Below are positions 12,531-22,194 of a stretch of DNA of 64,000 nt, piece by piece. Location: assembly GCF_001039355.2 (NCBI RefSeq), contig NW_019773648.1, positions 399,055 through 463,054 on the forward strand. The letters run 5' to 3'. Source of the stretch: Lingula anatina. Taxonomy: Eukaryota; Brachiopoda; Lingulata; Lingulida; Lingulidae. Position 1 is the first letter of the stretch; each line of letters starts with the position of its first letter. A program made the position numbers and the translations under genes. Below the pieces are notes generated by a model that made no database searches, had not been told where the DNA came from, and was given only the letters and a program-made list of their open reading frames with translations.

Positions 12531-12747
12531 TTGGTTTGTTTGTTTGTTTGTTTGTTTGTTTATTTTGATATACATGTATAAATGTACTAAAGGTAAGGGT
12601 GCCCTACTGTATACTGTATACTGTATGTGTGTGTGTGAGTGTGTTTGTATGTGTCTGTGGCGTAAAATACATAACAACAACTCTTTCTTTTTTGTACAGA
12701 TTGGAGCTGGTGCTTCGAAACCGTTCACGATCAGAAGTAACCCATAG
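3610..12747 (+). CDS. CEMIP/TMEM2-like (cell-migration-inducing hyaluronidase family) protein, C-terminal half
   Basis: Fifteen phase-consistent exons give 652 residues to a TAG: 3610-3682, 3990-4120, 4808-4941, 6066-6132, 6682-6816, 7384-7580, 7851-7886, 8262-8399, 9549-9735, 10091-10297, 10596-10798, 11225-11389, 11738-11903, 12271-12342, 12700-12747. Residues follow vertebrate CEMIP in order: PIHFHMAMD (about 28-36), SIHHTFSRC, GHCFFLEDG (79-87), TGYKNK..AWVRG (224-237), DFDGSV (394-399) and VRIGICFP (507-514). CEMIP and TMEM2 bind hyaluronan and promote its breakdown at the cell surface; the HFH-containing part is a parallel beta-helix. The first exon begins in phase 0 without an ATG, so this is not the true N-terminus: the signal or membrane segment, G8 domain and first GG domain are not in view. 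The product ends soon after the segment that matches the region before the second GG/ILEI-like domain, which is absent. The gene is either split by a long intron or is a truncated paralogue. Family assignment is firm; activity is unknown. Confidence 0.87.
3885..3945. repeat. (CG)n-(CA)n microsatellite in intron 1 of the CEMIP-like gene
   Basis: An alternating CG tract runs directly into a long CA tract with small interruptions. It ends about 45 bases before the acceptor of exon 2. Alternating purine-pyrimidine DNA of this kind can adopt Z-form. Confidence 0.9.
4573..4594. repeat. C homopolymer
   Basis: An uninterrupted run of about 22 C lies in intron 2 of the CEMIP-like gene. Length may be uncertain in assembly. 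Confidence 0.9.
4981..5580. mobile_element. Foldback/MITE-like element (600 bp) in intron 3 of the CEMIP-like gene
   Basis: The outer 21 bases at 4981-5001 (starting taaagcctcggtcacaacc) are the exact reverse complement of 5560-5580. The interior is GC-richer than the surrounding intron and holds secondary inverted words (cccgtaag.., cgtacgg) near the right end. A TA at each end would fit a TA target duplication, but the ends are palindromic so this cannot be decided. No transposase is visible; the 176-codon frame inside (5039-5569) has no recognisable motif. A non-autonomous DNA transposon is the simplest reading. Confidence 0.75.
6379..6705. repeat. Degenerate minisatellite (about 65-bp unit) spanning the acceptor of CEMIP-like exon 5
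   Basis: About five diverged copies share the order: 'acatttcaacattaa', 'cacatgtccatcactttta', 'ggggcgtgg', 'tttatgtat', 'cccac'. The last copy runs across the real acceptor (cacttttag|GGGCGTGG at 6681/6682) into coding sequence. The copy just upstream carries the same acceptor word at 6615-6616, 66 bases earlier. Confidence 0.8.
6873..6918. repeat. (GT)n followed by G homopolymer
   Basis: A short GT tract is followed by a long G run and a GA-rich tail in intron 5 of the CEMIP-like gene. A second G-rich run lies at about 7214-7259 in the same intron. Confidence 0.85.
7597..7631. repeat. (AAT)n microsatellite
   Basis: About eleven AAT units start about 16 bases downstream of the donor of CEMIP-like exon 6. 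Confidence 0.9.
8400..9548. other. Long intron of the CEMIP-like gene, no further feature seen
   Basis: This is the 1.15-kb intron between exons 8 and 9. I find no coding exon or clear repeat. It ends in a strong pyrimidine tract before cag at 9546-9548. Confidence 0.6.
10303..10452. repeat. Interrupted (CA)n tract
   Basis: CA-rich DNA begins six bases after the donor of CEMIP-like exon 10 and continues with CACG interruptions. Open frames on both strands here are artefacts of the repeat. Confidence 0.85.
10819..10941. mobile_element. Short foldback element, family I
   Basis: The left arm, from gggttcccataaacctat, pairs with the right arm ending ataggtttattggaatggttcc. The inner arms both carry 'gatcgatct..' and 'ctact/gtag' words. 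The element starts about 20 bases after the donor of CEMIP-like exon 11. The same arm words (gggttcccat, gatcgatctaac, ggaatggt) occur in the element at 37312-37600, so this is a dispersed family. No clear target duplication was seen. Confidence 0.65.
11078..11175. repeat. (ATT)n/(AGT)n trinucleotide region
   Basis: ATT units are followed by two AGT arrays separated by a short unique segment, 50 bases before the acceptor of CEMIP-like exon 12. Confidence 0.85.
12494..12563. repeat. (TTTA)n-(TTTG)n compound microsatellite
   Basis: About ten TTTA units are followed by about six TTTG units in the last intron of the CEMIP-like gene. Confidence 0.9.
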
Positions 12748-12849
12748 ACCGAGCGGACATTTCCTGAATCCAACCGAAAAGACAACTGAAATGCCTTTAA
12801 TTATCCACGCTTTCTTGACAAGGACTGTTCAAAAAGACTCCACATTTTA

Positions 12850-12855
12850 AATAAA
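12850..12855 (+). terminator. AATAAA polyadenylation signal of the CEMIP-like gene
   Basis: AATAAA lies about 100 bases after the TAG at 12745-12747 and is followed by T-rich sequence, as expected for a short 3' UTR. Confidence 0.7.
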
Positions 12856-14577
12856 CCATTTTTCTTACTGTTTCTCACTGTTATATGTGCAGAGCTAAGC
12901 ACGTGCCCATATATAAATATCGATGTGGTAATATATGAAATAAGGAATGGGAAACATAGAGACGGAAATGCGTGTCCACACAGACGTAAGGATTTTAAAC
13001 CAACTTCAATAGTCTTTCCAAGCTGAAAATACAGACTCCTGATCGAATTCGAATTGGATATGTTCTAGAACCCAGTGAATAATCATGAATATATACATAT
13101 ATGCACTGTATACAGGGAGGGACGTTCATTTTATCAAGTGTAAAAAAGGAATAATATAATATAATATAATATAATATTACATGTATCTGTATTAGGTGAC
13201 ATCATACGGTATTATTGCAATTTAAATATAAAACGGTTAAAGAAACTGTAAGGGACGTCAGAAAGAATTGTTTGTGCATTGGTGATATTAAGCAAAATAG
13301 TTAATTGTCGGTGGTTTACTCTTACATAGATCTGTATCTACACGTGAGCCATTTTCACACTGAGCGATATATCTTAGCGATACATGTTCGATACAAGTTT
13401 TGAGAGATCTCTTCTTAATCCCGCATGGTCACGATAAGTCGCGAGACTTTGGGCTGTCTCTAATGATCCTCGGATGAATTCAAACACACGGGCACACTTT
13501 ATATATGCAGACATAAAGCAAAAAAGTCTACTGTTCTGTTTTTATTCGGATTCTTAAACTCAGTAATTAATGTGTCAATGATGCGCTTAATAAAGACACC
13601 CCCTTGGCTATGGAGAAAATTGAAATTGTTGTCATTTTTATCAACGCGACTAAAAGATAATTACAAACAGCACTGCACTCATGGGCTGTTGAAAAATATT
13701 TGTTACGGATGATTTCTGTCAAGAAGTTAACAAATTAATAATAATATCTTGCATAAATCTAATGAATGGTCATCCTTAACATTTTAGATGACAGTTAACA
13801 TTGAACAAACGACTGCCAATTTAAGACAATTCCTTGCTGGTAAAAAATTAAAAGCATGGGCAATTCTCTATTCGTACTACGTATCGAGCTCCGCGTTCTT
13901 AAGGTTGTCATTTTTTGGCATTTTATATTTGACATAAAAGTCACCGGGTAAAACGAATGCGTGCGTGTATAGCCCCATTCAGAATGGCTGATCCGAGTAC
14001 TTACTGATCTGCTGACTCATTTCAAAAGCGGTGCCGCTGGAACCTTTTGTTCTCCCCGCCTGCACACGCGCGGTTGCTGCAGGGGCCTGGCAATTAAACC
14101 TCGAAGCACATATCTAATCCGTTTAAAGGCGCGTGTAGAGTCGGGGAAACCATCAGGAATCAGCGGCATCGCTTTGGAATTGTGGTCGGCCATATTTAGT
14201 CGGCGGATCAGTAAGTACTCGGATCATCCATTCCGAATGGAGCGAATGTATCGGATACTTCTGTAATTCTCTCAAAGAAACTAAAATGAAGTATCGGTAC
14301 CGGTGTTGGGGTCCTCATTATATAATCAAAAGCCAATGTTATTAACCTTGAAAAGAGGCATCACACACTCCTCCCTTTGATCAAGTTTTGCAAATTTATG
14401 ATGGGTTTAGTTACAATTACGCGCGTAGCTTGTCGCTCTAATATATCAACATCTGGTAATTTTGGACTTAATTTCTTTTGTGAATTGAAGCCACGGTCTA
14501 ACGAAGAATCACCATGCCGGCGATACAGCTGACTTCTCTGTGCAGAAACAACGTCTCGGTCAACTGAGCATCACATG
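12856..14577. other. Intergenic/3' UTR region between convergent genes
   Basis: The CEMIP-like gene (+) and the vWA-TSP1 gene (-) point at each other across this 1.7 kb. It contains a short (ATAAT)n run near 13152-13177 and the foldback element at 13973-14241. The lower end of the vWA-TSP1 3' UTR was not located. Confidence 0.6.
13973..14241. mobile_element. Foldback/MITE-like element, family II (about 270 bp)
   Basis: The left arm (13973-14018: ccattcagaatggctgatcc, then gagtacttactgatc) is matched by its reverse complement at 14198-14241 (ggatcagtaagtactcggat, then catccattccgaatgg). The arms are about 45 bases with few mismatches; the loop is about 180 bases and GC-rich. The outer CATTCAGAATG word is shared with the elements at 16000 and 37605. 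No coding sequence. Confidence 0.75.
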
Positions 14578-17500
14578 TTAAGGACCAGTGAATGATTGAC
14601 ATTCTGGCGCCTTGCTCCATTGGTCACACACAGGGGTGACGTCACAGCATTGGTAGGTAACCCGGATGGAGAGGTAGTCGAGGTCACCACACGTGTTAGT
14701 AACTCGGCAAAACGACGTGCTGCTGCATTGGGACTAAAACACATAAAACATATATACGACGAATAAACAAAAATAAATAGATAAATGACGGATTATTAAA
14801 TAGATGAGAATATATTAAATAGAATAAAAACAAAATAAAATAAAATATGCAGATCATAAAATAGAAATTGAAAGCACATTTGAATACTCAACGATGTGCG
14901 GGCAGAGGAGAACATGACATTTACGACAAATAAACTTATTAAGGGGAAAGTAAAACTGATGAGATACAGTAGTTAGTTTCCCACTGTCCCAATCTTATTA
15001 AATCCACTCGGTCACCTGCTTTTCCACTTTTTCGAGGTCAAATACTGGTACAGCAGTTCCATAACATGCATCGAAGTTTTGGCATGTATGTACATGTATT
15101 TATACTATATACATAGTTTCGACTTACGTTGAGTTGGTTCAGGAGATCCGGGATCGGAATGCACATGTTCCGTATAAAATTGTACACTGCACAGACGCCC
15201 GTGACCTTCACCGTGCCGCGCTGGCAGTATAAGTACAACGGCACGTGGGGTGAGCACGTGTAATCGCGCACGTGACTTCCTTCACACACTGAAATTGAAC
15301 ATCAGATTTGACAAACTATGTGAGATTTTTTCCTGTATTCAAGTTTGCAATGTTCAGTATCAAACATAAATCAGGTAGAAATTTAATGGCTATGTGAGTA
15401 GGTGGTTAACAAATGAAAGTAAAATTCCATATAAATAAATCATTTGAATCGAAGTCGATAAATTAATAAATAGATATATAGTCTTCTGGACAGCTGAAAC
15501 AGCAGTTGACCTACCTGGGCAGCGATGTGAGTTACAATTCTGGAACTCCACAGATGACCCCTGGCAACTTTGACCGTCTCCGACAGGATGGGGTGCCGTG
15601 CACGACCGAGTTCGCCCCCTGGCGCCCCCATCACAACTAGCTGTGCAGGCTGACCACTCCGTCCACTGGCTCCATCTACCGTGAACTGAAGGCATTAATT
15701 TGACTTTTTAAAAGAAGATGGCGGTATGTGACATAACGTATGAAAACACAATAAAAAAAAATTCAACAAAAACCGAAAGTCTGTTTATACGTTAAAGGCA
15801 TAATAAAACTGTAACTGTAAAAAGCTCACCTGCACAAGGTTGAGTATTGCACTTGCGCGTTTGCGTTGTGTCAGGCACTCCACAATTCCCGCAGCAGTCT
15901 CTGTAACGGGTCTGCACCCCTCCGTTGCATGGGCGGTCGCACTCCTCCCACTCGCTCCATGAGGAACAGGAAAAGCCGACATCTGGAAAAGCAGACAATG
16001 GCTGCATTCAGAACAGCGGACTAACTAGTCCGCGGATCAAATATGGCGACCCATTTGAAAGCTTGCCGTCTCATCTCTTAATAGACACTGACTAGCTTCC
16101 CGTGGGTATTACGGAACAAGCACTGAAGTGGGATGGACATATTTGAACCGTGAACTAGTTAGTCCGCTTTTGTGAACGTGCCAATTATAAGTTTAAATAT
16201 ATACTGACTAGGTATTACGGCAGAACATAAACAGAAAAAAATCCATGGACGTCTGATGTCAGTTTAATTAATTGTTGCTACACTGCACTAGCTGATATGC
16301 CTTTACATGGTTTTTCTTGCTCCTTTCCCCTTAAATCTCACTTGATTCTACCCCAAATCCCGAAACCTTGGTTGATGCCCATCGTCAGGGTGACTAAAAC
16401 TGCAATAGCTGTTTTGTTTGGGTTAAGGTAGAGGAATGCAGTGGGGTTTGGGGTAGGGTGATAAGGTTGGGGTGGAGTGGTGCAATTTGGGTCGGTTTGG
16501 GGGGTTCGGTTGGTGTTGGAAGGGGTGGCAATATAAAATGCAATTCCTGTACTGACACTAAAACTACACTATATCTCATGCGACAAATACCCACCTGGTG
16601 GCGTCTGTGGCGTCACCCGCCCGCCATACTCTTTGTCTACATGGAAATCCTCCAACTCACTGGTCGTTATTGGTTTAGTCGTGGTAGGTACACCAGGCAC
16701 GATGTGGGTCACAGGTGCCGCGGTGAACTCCCTGGTTACAGACGGTTGGGCAGTGGTGGAAAGTGTACTTCTTGTTGGGGAGGTAGTAGTAGCTGGCGTA
16801 GGAGGTGTGATTGGCGTATTGGCTGTAGTTGATGTGGACGTAGTTGGCCTGTAGGCTTCAGCTGGCGTAGAAGCTGTAATTGATCTAGAAACTGTAGCTG
16901 CCGGAAAAGCTGTAGTTGGTGTAAAACCTGTAATTGACTCTGATATTGTAACTGGCGGAGACGCAGTAATTGGTGTAGAACCTGTAATGGACTTTGATAT
17001 TGTGGCTGGCGAAGAAGCTGTAGTTGGTCTAGAGCCTGTAATTGACTTTGATATTTTAGCTGGCGGAGAAGCTGTAATTGGTGTAGAACCTGTAATGGAC
17101 TTTGATATTGTAGCTGGCGGAGATGCTGTAGTTGGTGTAGAAGCTGCAATTGACTTAGAGGTTGTAAATGGAAGAAAGCCTGTAGTTGGCGTAGTGGTGA
17201 TAGATGGCGTTGTTGTTGTTGTTGTAGTCGTAGTTGTAGTCGTAGTAGTAGGAGTAGTAGTTGTGGTAGGTGTTGTTGTTGTAGTAGTAGTTGTAGTAGT
17301 TGTAGTAGTTGGAGGTAAGGTTGCCGTGCAAGCAGATATCCCAACTGTGTCAATTATATCCATCAAACTCTCCGCATCATCAACATGGAAGGTGGCGCTT
17401 GAGCTGCCTTGGGCGATGGCAAGAAGTTCTTTATCATCCAGGTTTCCGACTCCCAGAGAGATGCTTATTATGCCACGTTTACCCAAATCGTAAGCGGCTT

Positions 17501-18349
17501 CACTTATGCTCATTTTACCTGGAAATTGATGGTTAGAATTCATGACACTTGAAAGGTGGTAATTCAAGCTTCGATTTTCTCTCTTTTCTTTTTTCTTTGG
17601 TTTTTTCTTTGAAGGGGAGGGAGGGTTCAATCTTAACCAGAGGCTAAAATAATGAGAATAAATGTATTGTAAAATTAAAAAAAAAACAATGTGCAATTTA
17701 CAGACAGTCAAATCCAGTAGTACTACTTGTACCATCATTTTGGTAATTGTGGAGAGCCTACCCAATCCTTTGGTGCTGACACCATCCGTCAACACGAGCA
17801 CCACTTGCGTCACTTCCGGTACCAGTCGAGCACCACTCGCCGGATCCGTGAGTAACTTCCGGCACGTCGTCATGGCATCCGGTATATTCGTCCCTCCACC
17901 AAACAACTTCAGGCGTTTTAATTTTGGTCTAAGCGTTTTCATCTCTTGATTAATATTGAAGTTGAAGTAAACTCTGGCAGTATGGGAGAAGACAACAGCG
18001 GCGTAGCGTGGATCGACGTCCAGCCCCAAGTTATTTATGCGTTCCATGAGGCTGAGGGTGAAGTCTATCACGTGGTCGAAGGCGGTCTTTCCGTCAGTGG
18101 TCTCTACTTCTAAACTTCCAGACGTGTCGATGGCAAGACACAGGTCAATTGAGCAATCTGATGTAGAAAGATGGGGAGACTTTTATTCACTCTATTTTTT
18201 ATTTCATTTTTTACCCTTCTCTAAACTATGTGCAGTATAGCCGAAATTAATAGATATTGTGTATATTGTTATTTTACTGCAAGCCCATCATCATCATCAT
18301 CATTATAATAATAATTATTATTATTATAATTGTTGTCGTTGTACAACTA

Positions 18350-18396
<47 letters not shown>

Positions 18397-18609
18397 AAAT
18401 TAACTTTATTATATGCGACAAGCACTACAACACTGTGACGTTATAACGTTAACAATTGAGAAAGCATTTCTTAAATTACCTTTGATGGGTGGCCTGGGTG
18501 TCGTGTCCGGGAATTTTATTTTCTTCGCATGTGACACTGTCCCAATCACAATTAGTAAGCACCATACTAGCAGTGCAGGCCCCAGCGTGCTGTGGAGAAA
18601 AATCATCAT
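14578..18609 (-). CDS. Secreted vWA - mucin-like stalk - 2xTSP1 - SUEL-type lectin protein
   Basis: Seven exons (minus strand, in order 18609-18480, 18157-17762, 17518-16595, 15982-15830, 15685-15515, 15288-15128, 14733-14578) encode 696 residues ending in TAA. The ATG is the first codon after an acceptor, so a non-coding exon lies upstream. Residues 1-28 form a signal peptide (LLVWCLLIVIGTVSHA). The vWA domain (44-236) has a complete MIDAS: DTSGS 54-58, T133 in GGGT, D168 in LTDG. It is followed by a Thr-tract and an 18-residue repeat stalk (about 237-483), probably O-glycosylated. Two TSP1 repeats follow (484-534 with SCSSWSEWEEC; 535-591 with CTASCDGG). A final module (592-685) starts CEGSHVRDYTC and ends SFCRV..NTCGD..YLSIRVTYQC, the pattern of galactose/rhamnose-binding SUEL lectins. 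The TSP1 and lectin exons start in phase 1, typical of exon shuffling. Likely an extracellular adhesion or matrix protein; ligand unknown. The lectin assignment is weaker than the rest. Confidence 0.86.
16000..16182. mobile_element. Foldback/MITE-like element, family III (about 183 bp)
   Basis: The left arm, ggctgcattcagaacagcgg, continues with actaactagtccgcgg and catatttg-type inner words. It pairs with the right arm ending tagtccgcttttgtgaacgt gcc. The arms are about 48 bases with several mismatches. The left end lies about 17 bases from the acceptor of the first TSP1 exon of the vWA gene (minus strand), so the element supplies the sequence where the branch point is expected. Confidence 0.7.
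16850..17330 (-). repeat. Coding repeats: 54-bp (18-residue) array and poly-Thr tract in the vWA gene
   Basis: About six 54-bp units (16850-17170) encode variants of ITGSTPITASPPAKISKS. A tract of nearly pure Thr codons with some Pro lies at about 17205-17325. Together they make the stalk between the vWA and TSP1 domains. Open frames in other phases over this stretch are shadows of the repeat. Confidence 0.9.
18285..18395. repeat. (CAT)n and (ATT)n microsatellites
   Basis: Trinucleotide arrays in the first coding intron of the vWA-TSP1 gene, ending about 85 bases below the donor of its signal-peptide exon. Confidence 0.9.
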
Positions 18610-21600
18610 CTGGAAACAAAACCAATGCATATGATTATATGCAAGAAACACTACATATAATGAACGCAGCTACATTAATATGCATTTGGATTCATGTACT
18701 GTACGTATAATGTTCATGGAAAAAATATATATTTATATTGTATAATCGCTGAAATGAAAGTTTTTATCCTAAGATAAGTAGAAATGTATGTAATTAAACT
18801 GTGAAAGCAAATCCAAATTTATTTAGATTACAAGGCATTGCATGCATTATGATGCCTTAAAACATGGCCATTTTATGTTACCTTCAAATTTGTTGAGTTT
18901 ATCCTTCTTTATGGCATATTTAATTCAGATTAAGTGTAATTGCACGGTATTCAGAATGCAGGTGACTAATTTAACAATTACAGCTCCATTTATTCTTCAT
19001 CACCTGACAACAACATTAAAGTTTTTTCCTCGTGCTCCAATGCGCACGCTTCGTCTTTGAAAAAAAGTAAAATGTGTACTAAAACTAACAAAAAATTTTT
19101 TCTGATACCTGTTGGATTGGCAACAAAACATATGTACATGTAGATATAATATACTCTCTCAGTACAAGTAAGCAAAGATCAAGAAAACGACATCGACCAC
19201 AGGCACGGACGTGACCTCAAACTGTTGATGTCAACAACCAGGCTCATTTTGATGCTGTGCACAAGGCGTGCTAACACGTTGGTATGTGAGTGGAGATGAA
19301 CGTCAGCGAAAATGGCAATTTTTTGACGCACAGCGGTCACATTTTATGCAGCTTTATTTCACGATTTCAGAAGACCGTGAGATAAGGCAGTTCAGCCAAC
19401 ATGTAACTCATCAAATGTTCCACACACCGTCTTTATCACTGAGATAAACCAATGATATGGACTTGATAATCGCAACAGGTTTTCTGTTTGCCATATGACC
19501 CAAAAAGCCATTTGCTTTGCTTAATATCCGAATAATCGAATTCAAATAGAATCTGCTAAGACTCTTATTTCAATAGGGCTCATGACTTAATTAAACAGCA
19601 CCAGTTCAAATTATGCATATGTGCTTGCTTAAAACATTTCTAAAGGTCCTCCTGAATTCTTTATGTAATTAGTAGTCAAGATTCAGTTCATTAGCATGTT
19701 TTACCATACCTCTACCTTATATAATCTGGCCATGTGTCTTCATTACAAACTTAACGACATACCTATCTAAAATCCACTATTTAGATATGCTGTACCTGTA
19801 TGTGCCGATATTCGGCCCACACCATCCTTTTGAAGGACATAACAATTCGCTGTTTCTATAAATTCTTAATCAGTTTAGCTACTGAAAAAAATGAGGTTTA
19901 CGTAAGAATAGAATAGACTCACCTAAGCTTACAAATCACCTGTGCCGTGGTCTCTCCACAGGGACCTAATCAAGATCTGCACTTTTAGTTGACGACGACA
20001 AACGGTTTGGTTGTCTATACGGTGTCGATTAAAGGAAATTAAACGCACTTCCACCATGAGGAATGGGTTTAATTATCTTCTTACAAACAGCCTTAACATT
20101 GGTCAATGCGAATGGAATGAAGCGACGTCATTGCTTTTAGTTAGACCAGGAAAAATAATCGTTAAACTGGTGTTTTAATCGCACCCTTCGTCAAATGACA
20201 CGCTTCCGACAGCGCATATAACGTACCAATCTTTCAAACGCAAGCAGCAAAGTATTATAAAAACAACAATCCCGTAGCCAGCAATTTCAAAAGGGGGGTT
20301 CTTTTTCCGAAAAAGTGGACTTTTTACAATGAAACTTTTGTGCACCTATATCAACTTTTACCCAGAATGGACCCTTTCCTGATAAAAAGGGCGGTTCTTT
20401 CGAACCCCCCGAACCCCTTCAATTCTTAATCTCTCTTTCAGCACAGGATCATCATTGAGTACACCATCAAGCTTACAGTTTTCATTTTATTTCCTTTCAA
20501 ATTCTAATGGAAAAAATGGTATTTTATTTAAAGAAAGCGGTGAAAATACCATGATACAGAAAGCTTTGGGGAATAAATGCATAATGTATACACATACATG
20601 TACAACATCGGGCACAATACACGCTGAGACTCCGGGTACCTTTAAAATATTGCAAAAAAAAAAAAAAATTAAAGATTTTAACGGACTACATTTAGAGGCA
20701 CGACATTTTTCAATTTCAATTCAAAATTACGCGGTTATCATGTCAGGACAAATAGAAAAGTTGAGGCCTTATTCTGTTATCATTCTGTAAAACGCATTAA
20801 CATGAGCAAAACGCATTGATTTATGTCGTGCATAAAATTAAAGCGTGTTTTCTCATTCCGACAAATTACATACTCTCTTCATAGGTGTTTATTTGACTTC
20901 ACTAACCATTAATTTTGCGTGACTAGAATTATAAGCTGCAAGCTAAAAATGGTGTTTCGTGTGAAATATAGACTGGAAAACGTTCGGCTTCTAGATCATA
21001 TCTAATTAACCAATGTGGAATTAACCCAAACTCCTCGAGCAGCTGGGAGGGGGTGATTAACTTTCGTATGAACTCAGATTGTGAAAGCTTTTTCACTGCG
21101 TTTTGACTGCAAACGAACGGACACGGCAATCAAGTTGATCGATATTTTCATTGGCACCGGCCCTTAAGTAAATTTTGCAACATAAAGCCCCACACTGGAT
21201 AACTAACAGTAGTTATAAGTGTCTACGCTGAATTAATTTCACTTAGATCACCGTGGAAAACCCGCAATATGTCACCTTGTTCGGTTCAGTACATCGGAAT
21301 GTGAGTGGAGACGCTTTAGGTGCAGCAATGGCATATTTTAAAGAAAATGGCTTTTTCATTAATTGTCGTGTATTTCATGCAATACGATTTCGACAAAAGT
21401 CACTCTAGTGTCTTTGGAGATAATTATCTTTTGCCTGTGTGTGTGTGTGTGAGTGTGTGTGTGTGTCGAGAAAATAATCTTTCAAAGTTTTAATTTCACA
21501 TCTTTTATTAGATAAATATTATACAATATTATATAATCTCTATTGTTACTACATACATTTTTTCTTAGAGCAATTTTGACCGTCGACATTACTTTCTTAT

Positions 21601-22194
21601 CAACATATCGATAAAGTAAACACATTGCACCATTCCATCCTCTGACACTGTTACGGAGTGATATGTTAAAAAAATTAATGACAGCTGACTGTGTCATGTT
21701 GCAGTGCTATTCAATGTTTGGGTTTGTCTGAGAGAAAGGATGGCGGTGGGGTCCAACCAGAGCATCACAAGAATTAAAATCAATGATCACAAGCCACAGC
21801 AAATAATATCTCGCTTAACCATCGATGAAAATACCGTATCGCGACTTTGAAGTGATCCACAGAGTCCAATGTGAATAAGATATCACTTTTACGGTTAACG
21901 ATGGATGACATTTGGTCGATCACTGGTTACTGCGGGCTTAAGCTACCCCTCTTCTATAAGTGCTTTGCTTTTTACTACATGTACATCAATTGAAATAACC
22001 AGGCTGTGAAATATATTTACTTCATCGCTTGTGAATGTGACATCAACAAAGTAAATGCAGTACACAAAAATGATGTAAGATTTTACTGGCACACTCCCAA
22101 CATACATTATCTTTATTATGAGTCCCATTGCTTTATGTGTTTAGACGGCAAGTCTTTGAAATTCTTAGCTCTTTCTTATGTGATATTAAGTATT
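18610..22194. other. Upstream region of the vWA-TSP1 gene and 3' flank of the TSP1 gene
   Basis: No coding exon was found. Reading the minus strand, a strong donor CTTAG|gtgagt at 19923/19922 could end the 5' untranslated exon of the vWA-TSP1 gene, placing its promoter near 19.95-20.1 kb. A TTTATT word at about 22112-22117 (AATAAA on the minus strand) fits polyadenylation of the TSP1 gene. A T/G microsatellite lies at about 21437-21466. The rest is AT-rich sequence without clear structure. Confidence 0.45.
20270..20430. repeat. Degenerate dispersed repeat with inverted G-rich ends
   Basis: It starts cccgtagccagcaatttc and contains aaggggggttcttt, which returns as ggttctttcgaacccccc near the right end. 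The words 'aattgctggctac' plus C-runs reappear in opposite orientation at about 49487-49520. It looks like a decayed transposon end. Confidence 0.45.

Noticed and set aside
16458-17493. Val-rich plus-strand and Leu/Gln-rich minus-strand open frames
   Set aside because: They are shadow frames of the Thr-codon and 54-bp repeats of the vWA gene stalk.
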